Shown in pieces: positions 1 to 12,376 of a stretch of 64,000 nucleotides of DNA. Position numbers and translations under genes: made by a program. Source of the stretch: Leucaena leucocephala (lineage: Eukaryota > Streptophyta > Magnoliopsida > Fabales > Fabaceae); assembly GCA_037074615.1 (NCBI GenBank), contig CM073535.1, positions 3,348,001 through 3,412,000 on the forward strand. Reading direction: 5' to 3'. The notes under the pieces were generated by a model that did no database searches, was not told the DNA's origin, and saw only the letters and a list, made by a program, of their open reading frames with translations. Positions within the stretch are counted from its first letter, which is position 1. The number at the start of each line of letters is the position of its first letter.

Positions 1-1786
1 CAGCACATTTATAGCATCGTCAAGTTCATAAAAACTCAAATATAGTTCTGTTTATTTTCGGAATATAATTAAAAGTCAAGAAAATAATATAGGTTTTGCT
101 ACTTTAGGGGGCGACCCCACTGGGAAGAAAAATAAGCGAGAAATGAGATATTGAGAGGGCAAAGTCTGCATTGCATCTAGAGGGAAGTGGGACATCGATG
201 GAAATATGAAAGAAGAAGGGACGCCCGACAAGAAGGACGTGGAGTGGGCCTCATGGGCCTAAGATTTGATCCAATAGGATGGCCCATTTGACAACCCACC
301 CGTGAGATGGTAATTTCAGATGACGTGGAGCCCTGCATCTGTCCTCCTCCCCGCGTTATGACTAGGACCCCAACCCTGCTCCTGATTTAACCCTCCATAT
401 CCCTGCCTCTTTCTTCTTTTATTCAATTTCTTTCTTTTTCTTAATGATAAAAAAAGACTCTCAAAGATATAAATATTGTGTTGGTAACCGATATGATATA
501 AATTGTGCATAATTTCTATAATATTTTGAGAGTTTTGCAATAATTTTACTATTCATTTTATACCTACAATTGTACTTTTATGGTAATATATGATTGTACT
601 TGTCAATATGCTAATTTAAAGGTAAAATGATAAATTAACTCCTTCAATATATATATATTGTTATTTAGTAACTGGTTAAATTTTTATAGTGAGTTTTAAT
701 ATTGAATTGCAAGTATTCTGGAGTAGAACCGATAATTAATGAGTAGAAAAGAGATCAGAAAATAAAGAGAATCAAATTAAGGATGACAGTCTATGTGTAC
801 TTCAGTTACGATCAAAGTATCTACAGGTCGCGACCTCACTTATTCTGGGAATTTTTTTTGCGTTCACAGGTCACGACCACAAATAGGATCTAGTCGTGAT
901 TAAAGAAGTGAATCAGTGAAGCTACGCGTTTTTTGATTACGTTAACCTTGCTTTAAAAGGAGAGGGAAGTAGTAGGCGACTGAGAGACTGATTTTTACTT
1001 GATATGGCAAATAAGTAGTACTCAAACATTCTCTCCACAACCTAACCTCATATATTCTATCATTCATCTTTCCATCACCTTTTTTCTGCTTTCATCATGG
1101 CATCACATCTGAGCAACAATTGCAGCATAACAGGAGTCATTTGAGGTTAAATCGTTAGTCTCTTGGTGATGAATCACATATCTTGAGCTCATGGACTGCA
1201 CTGTATTGAGAATTTTTTTTGTTTTTAATCTTACATTTCTTATATTTTGGAATTCATAAATCTAGGGTTTTGATTTTATAAGTAAGGATTGAATATTAAT
1301 TGATTATTCTGAAATTATATTTTATAATTAAATTTGGATAATTTGGATGTTGATTTAATATGAATATTTCAGTTTTGATTTATTGGTAATTTGGTTTTTA
1401 TCAACGATCGTTGCTACTGATTCGATTGCTTGAAATATATTGTTATCGATCGATGATTATTCGAGGGCATCTTCATCATCTGATTTAATTACACGCTAAG
1501 TGGTTTCTTTAATAGCGCATTAATAGTTTTTGAACTAGTTTTAATAAAAGGAGTTTAAGAATTGTTAATATTCTAGATTCAATCGATCGATTGAGATTTT
1601 ATTCAAGACTTAGTGATTTTAAAATCTCCATATCATATTTAAAGTAAAGATAAATAGATTTCCATCATTAAGAGTTTTTCTCAACATATTTCTTTATCAA
1701 TTCACTTTTTCTCCATTTTAAATAAAAAATATAAAAATATTTATTTTACTGCACTCTTATTTTATTTCATAAAAAAAATCAACCAA
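1..1786. other. AT-rich intergenic DNA, no gene seen
   Basis: No open frame with recognisable protein similarity or splice structure. The stretch has AT-rich runs, a short palindrome GTCGCGAC near 827-834, and a related GTCACGAC near 871. The short ORF on the minus strand at 316-540 has low-complexity composition and was not accepted. Confidence 0.6.
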
Positions 1787-2367
1787 GGGTGTGTTTGGAT
1801 TAGCTTTTAGAGAATAGATTCTGGAGAATAGATTCTGGAGAGAATAGATTCTGGAAAGAATAGATTTTGGGAAGAATAGATTTTGGAGAATAGATTTTGA
1901 GAAGAATAGATTCTGGGAAGAATAGATTTTGCAAATAGAGATGTTTGGATGATTAATAGTAGAATCACTTTTTATATTAATAAATTACTAAAAATGGTAT
2001 GATTTGATTAAAGTATGAAAGAGGAGAGAGGGTAGAGAATAAATAGAAGAGAGGAGAGAGAGAGGAGAGGAGAGGGAGAGGAGAGAGAGTATAAGAAAAA
2101 AGTAGGGGTAAAATAGTAATTAGATAATCTATAAGCTCTTTTACAGTTCCAAAATTTATTTTCAATAGCTTATTCAAAACCATGCTTTCAAACCGAGGTT
2201 TTGCCCAAAATCAATTCTGGACAAAAATGGCTGTTTGGCAAAAAATTTTGCAAACCGAGGTTTTGTTTCAAAATCAATTCTGGACAAAAATTGATATTTG
2301 TGTGAAATTTTTTCAAACCGAGGTTTTGCCCCAAAATTCATTTCTAAACGTGATGCCAAACACGCAC
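1787..2367. mobile_element. Tourist-like MITE (copy 1) with internal minisatellites
   Basis: The left end GGGTGTGTTTGGAT and the right end (read inverted as GTGCGTGTTTGGCAT) form imperfect terminal inverted repeats, and CAA flanks both sides. The core (restarts of AGAATAGATTCTGG, a GA-rich tract, then AAAAAGTAGGGGTAAAATAGTAATTAG) matches the core of the other copies in this window. At 1805-1935 a unit of about 15 bp is repeated. At 2180-2345 a unit of about 65-70 bp starting AAACCGAGGTTTTG occurs three times. The ORFs on both strands here are products of the repeat. No transposase is present, so it is non-autonomous. Confidence 0.7.
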
Positions 2368-2370
2368 CAA

Positions 2371-3965
2371 ACCTAAAACACATTTTTACTTTCACTCAGG
2401 TTTTCAATAATTTTGTCATCAATCTGCTAGGGTTATAATAAAAATGGCTCATTGATAAGAACGATAGAGTTATACCTTATACTGCATAAATATAGTGCAA
2501 TTAATTTTATTTTGATGAGTCAGACGATAATTCGCCCCAATCAGTAACTCTATTTAGTAATGTTTAATCTAGTAACAGATATTATTTAAAATTTATTATT
2601 TTATAGTTTTTTTATCATTTTATTTTCCCCCCTAAAAATACTGTTATAGAAAATAAAAGGATAAATTAATTTTTTATATTTATATTTTTAATTATGATGC
2701 TATAGTTGAAATGTTTAATGAGGTTATTGAGTGAATCTTTTTGTCAATAATTTATCTAAGAATTTATTTTTTATTAGAATGCAATAATTTTATACAATCC
2801 ATATAAGTTAATTCTTTAGTGTAATAATACTTGTTGTCATAACTTTATTTTTAAACTCTAACTCAATATAACTTAATCTAATTGAGTTAGATAAAGTTTA
2901 GAGACTAAATTTTAAATGAATGAAAATTTGAAGATAGTTATATTAAATTAAAGTTAAAAAATTAAGTTATAATTAAACTTAAAATTATAGAAATCAAAGG
3001 ATTAATTCTCTCAATATTCTTGAAACATTTTCACGAGTTAGAATGAACATGTGGTGGATATAACAGAGTGGGAGTTTTTGCCAAATCTGCCATTAAATCT
3101 TTAGACAAGGGAAGAAAAGGATTAGCATCAATAGATCGTCAAAGGGCAAGTCTGAGGCAATGCATAATGCGTGGGGTCAAATTTGATCAAGTGCATTATA
3201 GAAGATAGAGGTGAAGATTGAATGAAAACCAGAAATTGTGTAGGAAAAGAAAGGGAATCTGGAGATAATGATAAATAAAAAGGGAGGTGAAGGAACATGT
3301 TCAATTATGGCCAACAGAATCAGAGAGGGAAGCCATGTGCGAGAGGGAGACAATGAATTAGGCGGATCTAAAAGATAGTACTATAATGTCTGCAACTCAG
3401 AGGTGAAGGGATTCAAATTGAATGGCTTCAATAATATGGTGGTTTAGGTTCCTCATTCTTCTTTGCCACTCTTTCGTAGCATACAAGAAATCCTCATACC
3501 TGCCTCCATCTCCCTTGCACGCCTCAGCCACACCCAATAAACTGCTTTCGGTGTTCCTGTCTGAAATTATTACCTTTTCTTTCAGGAAAAAGATCAGTGT
3601 TGCTGTTGTCATCCCTAGGGAACTGATTTTTGCTTACGATTTCAAAATGTAAACTTCGTGTGTAAGATTTTAAATCAGATCCCTATTGTTTAAGTCCTTA
3701 TTATTTTGATTCATTAATTTTGACTTATAGATTTTATATAATTTTATTTATAGAAATGCACGAGTACTTTAAAACGGTGTGAAGATGAAAGGAAGAAAAC
3801 TTCTATAAAGTTTATGAAATTTTATAAATTAAAATTAACAGTTCTTATACTCTAAATGTTTATAACGGATCATATTATAAGAACTCAACAAACTACAAGC
3901 ATCCAATTAAAAATTGAGGTAAACTAAGATTATTGAGATTAATTTTTTTTTAAAATATGGTCATA
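2371..3965. other. AT-rich intergenic DNA, one weak ORF
   Basis: Mostly AT-rich DNA with no recognisable gene. The only item of note is a 76-codon ATG ORF at 3422-3652 on the plus strand whose first 20 or so residues look like a signal peptide. Its remainder matches nothing I know and no splice signals support it. Confidence 0.5.
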
Positions 3966-3977
3966 GAGCCATTGCCT
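3966..3977. repeat. Target site duplication of SINE copy 1 (left)
   Basis: GAGCCATTGCCT here is repeated exactly at 4168-4179, on the other side of the SINE. The match is 12 of 12 bases. Confidence 0.85.
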
Positions 3978-4167
3978 CTATTTTTTTGGTTACCCATCCG
4001 ATTTACCAGAGTTTTACTTCAACTATATTTGAATCCAACCCGCGTCGTACATCTGGCTATGGTGGGTGAATCTCCTAACAGAAATTTTCTACATACGCTA
4101 ATACTCGAACTCGAGACCTCATTTAAGTAATACTAAACTACTTACCACTCAAACTAAATCCCATTAT
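3978..4167 (-). mobile_element. SINE, copy 1 (190 bp)
   Basis: Bounded by perfect 12-bp direct repeats. On the minus strand it ends in a short A-rich tail (AACCAAAAAAATAGA). Near its 5' end it has a motif GAGTTCGAGTATT resembling a Pol III B box, and a weaker A-box-like stretch before it. A second copy lies at 45065-45412 and shares the 3' part, from GACGCGRGTTG to the A tail. Size, A tail, long target duplication and Pol III-like box point to a tRNA-derived SINE mobilised by a LINE; no LINE is in the window. Confidence 0.8.
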
Positions 4168-4179
4168 GAGCCATTGCCT
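4168..4179. repeat. Target site duplication of SINE copy 1 (right)
   Basis: Second exact copy of GAGCCATTGCCT (see 3966-3977). Confidence 0.85.
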
Positions 4180-4978
4180 TTTGGATTGACTCCTTGTTCA
4201 CATTATAAGACTCCTTGTTCGGCTTCTATATGGGCTTACTTTTATTGCCTAAAATAAAACCTCAGGCCGAAGGATACATAGCAACTAAAATTATGACTTA
4301 GTAAAATCCATTCATAGTTTGGCTCTCATTGTCCATAAAAAAAAACAAAGAAAGAAAAGAAAAGAATAGCGTCACCGTCAGAAATTCCAACAAACTAGAA
4401 TAACCCCCCTCGTAGAGCAAGGGCGGTTGGAATTTTTTTAATAACAAAAAAAAAATTAAACAGGAAAAGATTGAAGGCACAGTAGCCAATGTACGCAATA
4501 CAATGACCTGGATTTTACTTTTACATTGATAGGTAGGATTTGAACATAAAACAAACATATCAGCTTAAGAGCAATCATGCTGCATAGTGAATACTGGAGT
4601 AAATGGATACAGGCGTCACCCACACAGCATTTTTAATGAAACATCATGAAGACCTCATCTCTATGCATGCGTGATAAGTGGGGGGATTGGGATGATTTAG
4701 AGACAATAGATGACGATTCAGAACCCTCCAGAAACTGAGTGAGATCCATCGATGACGCACCCTAAAATTAATATCTTCAAATTTGAAAGCGTAAATTTCT
4801 CTAAAACTTCAAAAGGCCAACTCCAATCAAATCGGGTTAAAACTCTGGCCTCACAAGATCCATCCGCAATCATCATTTTGTCATCATCATTCATCAGTCA
4901 CGTGAAAGTTGAATGAAAAAGATTCAGATACTGTTATCTTCAGCTTCTATATATAATTAACCACTTCCAAGGTCTGTC
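4180..4978. other. 3' flank of the helicase gene
   Basis: Contains the likely 3' untranslated region of the minus-strand helicase next to 4979, then AT-rich DNA. No further gene is visible. An 86-codon minus ORF at 4298-4558 is low-complexity and rejected. Confidence 0.5.
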
Positions 4979-7900
4979 TTATGTCACACTAGTGATTTTT
5001 CTCTTCTTAGCCAGCCCGGTTTGCTTCTGAAACTTCTTCCTCTTGGTTTGCTTCTGGTATGACTTTGCAACTAAGGAAGGTTGTTGTTTAAGTGCAAAGC
5101 TTTTCGTTACATGCCCCAAGTGGAGTTTCTTGATCATAAATATCTTTTTCAACTCACCACGATGGGTTGTGTAGGCACGGACCCAAGAGCAAAATCCCCT
5201 CTTGGCAAGTTTATCAATTTTGGGCTGAGAATGACAAGGTAGTTATTAGTTCAAGGTACAAAGCAAATCAAAACCACAGGAATATATTACTATAAAAATG
5301 TGAAAAAAGTTTATCAGCCACTCTTATTGAAAATAAACAAAAAAGAAAAAGAAAAAATCAGATAAGATCCTCTAGTCTTTAATATAAGACTTATTTTATG
5401 GTACAATTTGCACTATAAAATAGGTCCTTCTACTGGAGGAGTATAAGAAAACTGATAATGATCACCTTAGACATGACGAAGGATTCAAGCGCCTTCTGGA
5501 GACAAATGACCCAGGGATGTGACTCTATGGCAACAAAATTCTTGATGTGCTTCTTTTGACCATATAGTGGGAAACTATCCAACACTTTGAGGAGAGGATA
5601 CTCTGTTAATGATGCACCATGTTTTTCCAAGTCCTGTAAATAATCTATTTCAACTGGCTGCAGAAATAACAATGACTCTCCTCTTTCACCCAGCCGAGCA
5701 GTTCTACCAACTCTGCATCATGAAATATCAAGCATTAGACGGTGTTAAGCCACTTGAAGTACATTCTGACTTTTTATTGGCTTTATAGGTCTGAGTTCTC
5801 TTGGAACAGTATAATTAACCCACCGTGAAGATTTGAGTAGAAGCAGATTCCTTATCAATCAGTTAAGAAGTTTTAGTCGCACTCAGACCCCATGCTTACA
5901 ACAGACAAATCTATATTGGATATTTCCTTTCATATGTAAAATTTTGACGAAAGGAAATAATAAAATAGACATGGTGCAAGCATGCATAACTAGGATTGCA
6001 CAACAACTACTGAAAAGAACACTGGCAACCCCAACACCCCCCCCCCCCAAAAAAAAAAAAAAAATCTTAAGGAGAGGGGCTAACATAAAAGAAGCTGAAA
6101 TGGAATGATAACTAGATACCTATGCACATATTCAGTGGCTTCCCCTGGGGAATCATATTGTATAATGCATTTGACTTTCGGAAAATCCAGTCCTCTAGCT
6201 GCTACATCAGTAGAAAACAGCAGAGCTGATTTCTCTGTTTTGAACATCTGAAATGTTTTCCTCCTGTCCTCCTGATCCATGTTCCCATGCAAACGAAACA
6301 CTTTGCATCCCAGAAACATCTGTCTAGCATCTGCTTCTGATTGTGGATAAGAAAACTGGAATTCACTTAACAGTGAAAAGTGAAAGTCTACGCCATCACA
6401 TGTGGAAAAGAATACCACAATCTGTGAAATGAGCAAGTTAAATGATGTGGCCAGAGCAGCAAAAGCAAATGAAGTGTGGAAGAAAAAGAGGGCTGGAGAT
6501 TAAGCCGAACCTTTTGTGAAGCTTCCCTTTCAGAAAGATACTTCAAAATTGAGAGAAGAACAGCAAGACGTGAACCGCAAGGTACTGTAAAATAATTCAA
6601 TAAGGACCTTAACAGACTACAATAACTTGAGGAAAGTCATTGTCACAAACCTCTAATTAGAAAATACCTTTAACATATCTCTGAATCAATTGTGTGGGAA
6701 CTTTATAATCTCCAGCAGGTGTATGCAGCATGTTGCTGGGATACTTCTCTTCATTGTCCTCACTCTCCTCATCAGATTCTGAAGAGCCAAGGCTCTCATT
6801 CATTGAAATTGGTTCTATCCCTTTGCCCTCAAGACCAATCATCACAGGATTCTCTAGACTAATTTTGGCAAGATGATTCACTTTTTCATTTAAAGTAGCT
6901 GAAAAGAGCAGATTCTGTCTCAGAGCTCCAGAGTGCCTTGAAACTGCATTCTCTTGGTTAGCACCGCCTGTTTTTGTATCTAAATGATCTAGTATTTCCT
7001 TTATTTCTTTACCGAATCCTAATTCCAAAATCCTGTCCAAAAGCACACAGTAAGCTAGCTAAAGTATGACAAACATAGAATAGATTCTATAAACAGTACC
7101 AGATTTCTTCTGACTACATATGGTATCTATGATTGAAGTTATAGATTGAAAACCATACCTATCAGCTTCATCAAAGATTATCCAACGCAAATTGGTGTAC
7201 AAGAATGAAAATGTATTCTTCAAGTGATCTAAAAGGCGCCCAGGAGTTGCTACAAGAATGGATATGCCTAAAATAGGAACAGATGTTATAAATAAACTTA
7301 ATTAGGATAGGCTAGCTTTGATCTTCGTCAGAAACAAAGGACTCCTCATATGTTGTTATGATGTACATGAATTCAAAATTTCATCCCACAAATTTATCAA
7401 GAGATTTAACCTTTTTCTTGGTTTAGTTGGCCAATTCACATGCTTTTATATAACCCTCTCCCCCCTTCTGCGTGTCATTTTGGGGGAGGGGGATATATTA
7501 GCAAATTGCACTATTCGTCAGCCATAAAAAAATGTGACTCATACGTCAAGCTTTGTGCAACACATATGAAAATATGTCTAGCTGTATGTAAATAGATAAT
7601 ATTCTTTTGCATTTGATTATTGATTCCATACTTTATTACCTACTCAGAATACATTGATAAAGCAACATCACGTGAACATGTTGCGCATGAAAATGTGATA
7701 AGCTAAAAGAAGAGAATTTATAGATGAAGTTCAACTAGGGCTTGATCGATGCACTTGATTTTTACCTTTGCGCAACCTGGCCTTTTCTTTTGACCTACTT
7801 TCACCACCCATTACATATCCAGGTACAATCCAGTGAAATCGATGCAATAACTTTTGAAGAATTTCATAAACCTGCAAACACAGCTCCCGCGTTGGCACAA

Positions 7901-9154
7901 GAACCAACCCTGTTGCCAATAAATCAATTAATTCTTTAGTGTAGTTCATGTGATTTGAACTTTTGATAACTAGAACGACAAATCATGCTTCTTAGAACCA
8001 CAAAAATGTAAAGTTGATAGTTTGCAGTCATTTTCACAGTGGGGAAAAAAAACAGGCCAGTAAAGAGTTAATTTCAGTGGCAAAAGCGTGTATGATACAA
8101 AACAATGTTCAAATTTTTTTTTTATGACAAACTACTGAAAAATCTAACATCTTTTTTTCTCTAAAAAACCCAACAAATGGCCTTGATAACATATACTTAA
8201 CAAGATCAGTAGTGGACTAAAGATTGAATGAGAAAGTTGACATTATATGAATTATGAATAAGTGTCTCAATATAATTCCTATATCTGACGTAACATGACA
8301 TGACCGAGAGTAATTGGCCCACTCAAGAGAAGAAAGCTCGCAGATTTTAAATATACCAAGCGTCAAGAGTGCAATGCTGAACAGTAGCTTTGAACGCGGA
8401 GGAAAATGTGCAGTTACAAAATGAATATATCTTTTGATTTTCTTATAAAAAAAATACACACCATATGTCCCATTAGACCGTTGGATTCTATCACCAAAAT
8501 TCTGCAAATGATGAATAATTGGAGCCAAGTATGCAACAGTCTTCCCGGTGCCCGTGGCAGCATTAACAAGACTGATTTCTTATTAAATAAAACAAATTCA
8601 CACTTGTCACCAAAAAAACAAAAAAACAAATTCACACTGATAAAGTGCGAAGGGAAGAAAACATGCTAATAACCAATTAAAAAAGAGAAAGAAAAGAAAA
8701 TGTAAAGGGAAGGATACACATGACGCCCTGAGAGAACAACAGGAATAGCTTTGGCTTGTACAGAGGTTGGAACTTCAAAACCCATTCTTCCTGCAAAAAA
8801 ATAAAAAAAAGAATCAAGCAAGTTTTCCACTCTTAAAACTAATCCAAGTCTTAAGAGGCAATTAAAACAACTGGCAAATATGAAAAGCATGACAGTTTTG
8901 GTTCATTTATGTACAAGTTTAAACTTTTTTCATCCAGAATTCTCCAGGGCAGTGGTAGTAACATTCAGAAAGCACGAGATAGGAAGAGGAATACCACGGA
9001 GCTCGTCGCATAAGGTAGGATGCAGTCCCAGGCTTGAGAAAGAGCAAGAGGCAAAAATAGCGCCGCCTTTGCTTTCATTGTTCACGGCCTCCTTCTTCTT
9101 AATCGTCTTCTCCATAACTGCTTCACTTGAATTCGCGCTTTTTTTGGACCCCAT
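4979..9154 (-). CDS. RH17: DEAD-box ATP-dependent RNA helicase, RH17/Dbp7 type
   Basis: ATP-dependent RNA helicase; by family knowledge (yeast Dbp7, human DDX31) it acts in the nucleolus on 60S ribosome assembly. Ten exons: 9154-8995, 8790-8718, 8571-8462, 7909-7766, 7267-7159, 7032-6668, 6584-6511, 6421-6120, 5712-5466, 5224-4979. All introns are GT-AG and the spliced frame closes at 609 aa. Motifs in order: I ATGTGKT (83-89), Ia PTREL (120-124), Ib TPGR (170-173), II DEAD (195-198), III SAT (243-245), V TDVAARGLDF (from 416), VI HRVGRTAR (445-452). An acidic Ser/Glu/Asp stretch (282-294) separates the two RecA domains. The C-terminus is rich in Lys/Arg/Gln, as in nucleolar helicases. The ATG at 9154 was chosen because the longer frame upstream would start at GTG. 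The symbol is by homology to the Arabidopsis gene and is not proven orthology. Confidence 0.92.
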
Positions 9155-10103
9155 CCTGCTCTCTTCTCTCACTTTTTATGGTCAAGCAATTCAAAAGAAC
9201 TATACCTCCTACTCGGCTTCGTCCTTCGTTCTGCGCGGCTCCCGCTTTCTGGTTAATTATTGTGAGAAAGCTTCTTATTGGGCCGGATCAATATTCCCGA
9301 AATCCCAATGAAAGCCCTTCTAGGCCACTTCGCCCTGGACCCATTCATCATACCCGTAGTACTAATAATTGTGTTAATTTTCTGGATCATGAGCCCAACT
9401 TATTTTTTAAAAAAATGTTTTTAACAAAAAAAAACTTCCCTAACCCCAACAAATAGATAAGATTTAATTAAAATAATATGACAAAAAGACATGAATGACA
9501 AAATATCTTGTATTTAGATCCAAATTATCCCATCACCTAACAATTAATCCGAAGCTTGACGTGGCCTAAAATAAATGGCGTGGCTTGGGACGTTCAAAGG
9601 TTTAGGTGGGCTATCGAGACACGGGAACGTTTCCTCATCGCCCAGTCAATGCTTGTGGGGTGATTGGATCCTCAGCCTGTAAGCTACTAATTTCTGTTGG
9701 GTTTATATCCCAGAAATTATCCGCTCGTCTTCAGAAAAGGAGCTCCATTGGGGCCGTTAGTATTAATTAGCGCAAGTTAGTATTATTTTATTGATGATAA
9801 TAATACATTAGTTGGAAATTAAAATTCCTTTGTCGCTTCGAGAACCAGTTGCATTGCGGTTTGCGGAGCTCTGGAAGACGGAACTTTGAAATCTTGGTTC
9901 CGGAAGAAGGCGAAAGCTTCAAACTCTGTAAGCTCGTTAGAAATAAATTCCTTTACTGGTTTAGGATTTTGCGATAAAGTAATGTGTGCTTAAAATTGAT
10001 AAAATTAAGGAGAGGCCTAGGGTTTTGCAAAGCCTCTGACTCTTGACTAAGTTGGGTTAATTTTCTGTGATGAAGCTATCCTTGGATACCTGAGGCACCC
10101 AAC
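9155..10103. promoter_or_regulatory. Shared divergent promoter region with site II and telo-box motifs
   Basis: Lies between the start codons of the minus-strand helicase and the plus-strand PH-like gene. It contains TGGGCC at 9279-9284 and TGGGCT at 9607-9612 (site II-type motifs) and a telo-box-like TAGGGTTTT at 10018-10026. In plants these motifs are enriched in promoters of ribosome-biogenesis and other growth genes, which fits the helicase. A possible splice donor (CTCTGTAAGCTCG, about 9924-9936) suggests a 5'-UTR intron in the plus-strand gene. Which motif serves which gene is inference. Confidence 0.45.
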
Positions 10104-11657
10104 ATGAGGACGAGAGAGGAGGTCGTGGATGTAGGTCACCTGGAGAAAAGTCTGTTGGAGGCTGTGGCCCAAGAAGAGAGTGAGGCTAAAGATGATGAAA
10201 CAGTTTTGTATACTGCATCTTTTGAAGAGATGGAAGAGAACTTTGTGAAGCATCAAACAGCACAATGGGTTCTTTATTCACTGTTATTGATCTTAGCATG
10301 GGGCATTGGGCTGCTCATGCTGCTGTACCTACCAGTTCGGAGGTATATACTTAGGAAGGATATTCGCTCGAGAAAGCTCGTTCTCACTCCAAATGCTATC
10401 GTGTACAAGGTAAGACAGCAATCTTTCTTCAATTGTAATATGATATGCTTATCTCTATAAAATAAGCGGCAAGATTACGTATTTGATTTTGGGTGTAAGT
10501 TCTTTTGATCGCACGTTACTACATAGGAATGCATGCATGGACCCCATGAATTATTATATTTTTATTTACTTCAGGTCACCAGGCCAGTGCCATTTCCATG
10601 TTTTGGGGTACTAAAGAAAGAGAAGCATGTTCTCTTGCGTTCTGTGTCAGATGTTGTGGTTGAACAAGGTGCAGTATTGTTATACACTCTTCTAAATTTG
10701 GGCCATTTTCTTTCTGTTTCCCACTGTCTTTTTGGCAGGATTGATTTCTTCTTTTTAAGGCTTTCAATCCTAATTTTTTTTCCATATATTCACACGGTTC
10801 CAAACTCTGAGATATGATTATATTTACTTTTAGGATATTTGCAATCCCTTTTTGGTGTCTATTCTCTTAGAATTGAAAACGTTGGTATAAGAAGACCACC
10901 CAGTGATGATGTTAAAATTCATGGTATTGCAAACCCAAATGCTTTCAGGAAGGTATTCTGTAATGTGTGACTCACCTCAGTAAAACTCCTTCTTTTTGCT
11001 GCCATTTTAAGATGCTGATATGGATTGTCTGAATAGGATTTCTTTTTGCGCCCTTTGATACTTTTCAGGCTGTTATGATGCGTGTGTCAAATATGAGAAA
11101 TGAAATTGCATCGAGACAGGTTTCTACAATAGAAGATATTCCACATCTGATGGTAGGTCATGCACTAGATATTACTATAAGCCTATGTGGTGGGAAAATG
11201 CTTAATTTTTTGTATTTCTGTATTCTGAATGATCAATAATAGTGGGGGAACTGAGGGTATTAATTATGATGATAGATTAAAACTCCAAGTGATCATGTTG
11301 GAGACTTAGTGTTTCCTTTGTCCTTGTAGATGTCTCCGTCACAGTCACTTAGACATGATTCCACTCCTTCAGGGGATCTACTACTACTGCAAAAACTAGA
11401 GGAAGTTGGAAGCTCTGTCAAGGTAGTTTTATTTGCTGAAGATTAATGAGTGCTAACGTTTGGATGAAAAAATCTGGTTAAACTGCCCTGTGATAGATCA
11501 TAATTTTTAGTGGAGGAAAGCAAAAAGATTTAGTTGCTTGTATAATTCCAGTGTCAACTTATTTCTTTGCCTAAGCACCTGGCTTTGATGTTTACTACAG
11601 AGAATACAAACATTGGTCGAGGAGCAACAATCTCAAACAACAGAATCCTTTGATTAA
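10104..11657 (+). CDS. Membrane protein with PH-like (DUF304-like) domain
   Basis: Function unknown. Six exons: 10104-10409, 10575-10668, 10834-10952, 11069-11152, 11330-11422, 11601-11657, all GT-AG; the frame closes at 250 aa. Residues 1-51 are charged and acidic. Residues 52-78 form one hydrophobic span (QWVLYSLLLILAWGIGLLML), followed by an Arg/Lys-rich patch. Residues from about 88 to 175 (SRKLVLTPNAIVYK, later LRSVSDVVVEQ and LQSLFGVYSLRIEN) resemble the bacterial-type PH fold of DUF304 proteins. The C-terminus (about 205-250) is Gln/Glu-rich and may be a short coiled coil. The likely location is a cell membrane with the PH-like part facing the cytosol. Gene existence is very well supported; the domain name is from pattern memory. 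Confidence 0.85.
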
Positions 11658-12376
11658 GGTTTATATCATGAACACACCTGAATATTTGGTGTTTTCATGA
11701 ACCTCACTTGCGTCCATATGCATGGCGGTCTTGAATAAGACGGGTTTTTTTTTTTTTTGGTGCAGGAGTTGAGATTTTTCGCTTTCATGACCTCTTCCAG
11801 AACTGTTCAGGACAATCGTCAATATCAGGGATTCTTTCACAGCATCACCCCCTTGAAGCACACGAGTTGGCCCCCTGTGCGAAGATAGCTATTCTTTGGT
11901 AGTTTTTAAGCTTTGAACTGTCTTTTATCCCCAGGAAAAAAATATGTATATCTTGATTCCCAAACAAAACACCCCGGCAAAAAACAACAAAAAAGAAAAA
12001 AGAAAAGCTGCTTGTGTTCACTGAATGCACGTATCCTGCAGTTAGTTGTTCATTTTATGTTATATCCCTTAACCCCCCCCCCCCCACCCCTTAGCGCCGT
12101 TTCTTTCCTCTTCCCGGGAAAAAAGAATGGAAGACATGAAATGCATTCTCTAAGAATTAACAATTTCCTTTCTCCTTCCCTTGATATAACTTAAAACACC
12201 ATTACGGCCAAAAACAAGAGAATAACTTAAAACCCAAACAATAGGGCAGGCAGAGAGATACATGTTCCTAAGCAATCTTCCGTGTTAGTGTCGCCTGCGT
12301 TTTCTATCTTTAAAGGATGAAAATAATGGTGCTATAACTGCATCTAAGGAGCATTTCTAGTATTACCATCTTGGGT
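11658..12376. other. Convergent 3' intergenic region
   Basis: Separates the 3' ends of the PH-like gene and the lectin kinase. It holds their 3' untranslated sequence, a T run (about 11745-11758) and a C run near 12072-12086. ORFs here are short and overlap the homopolymers, so none is called. Confidence 0.6.

Noticed and set aside
825..880. Palindromic GTCGCGAC and nearby GTCACGAC as a regulatory pair
   Set aside because: No gene nearby for them to serve, and short palindromes of this kind arise by chance.
2174..2395. ORFs on both strands with repeated FETKPRF/NQFWTK-like units
   Set aside because: Products of the three repeats of about 65-70 bp inside a MITE.
9155..9172. Longer N-terminus of the helicase (six extra codons)
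   Set aside because: The codon at 9172 is GTG; the first ATG in frame is at 9154.
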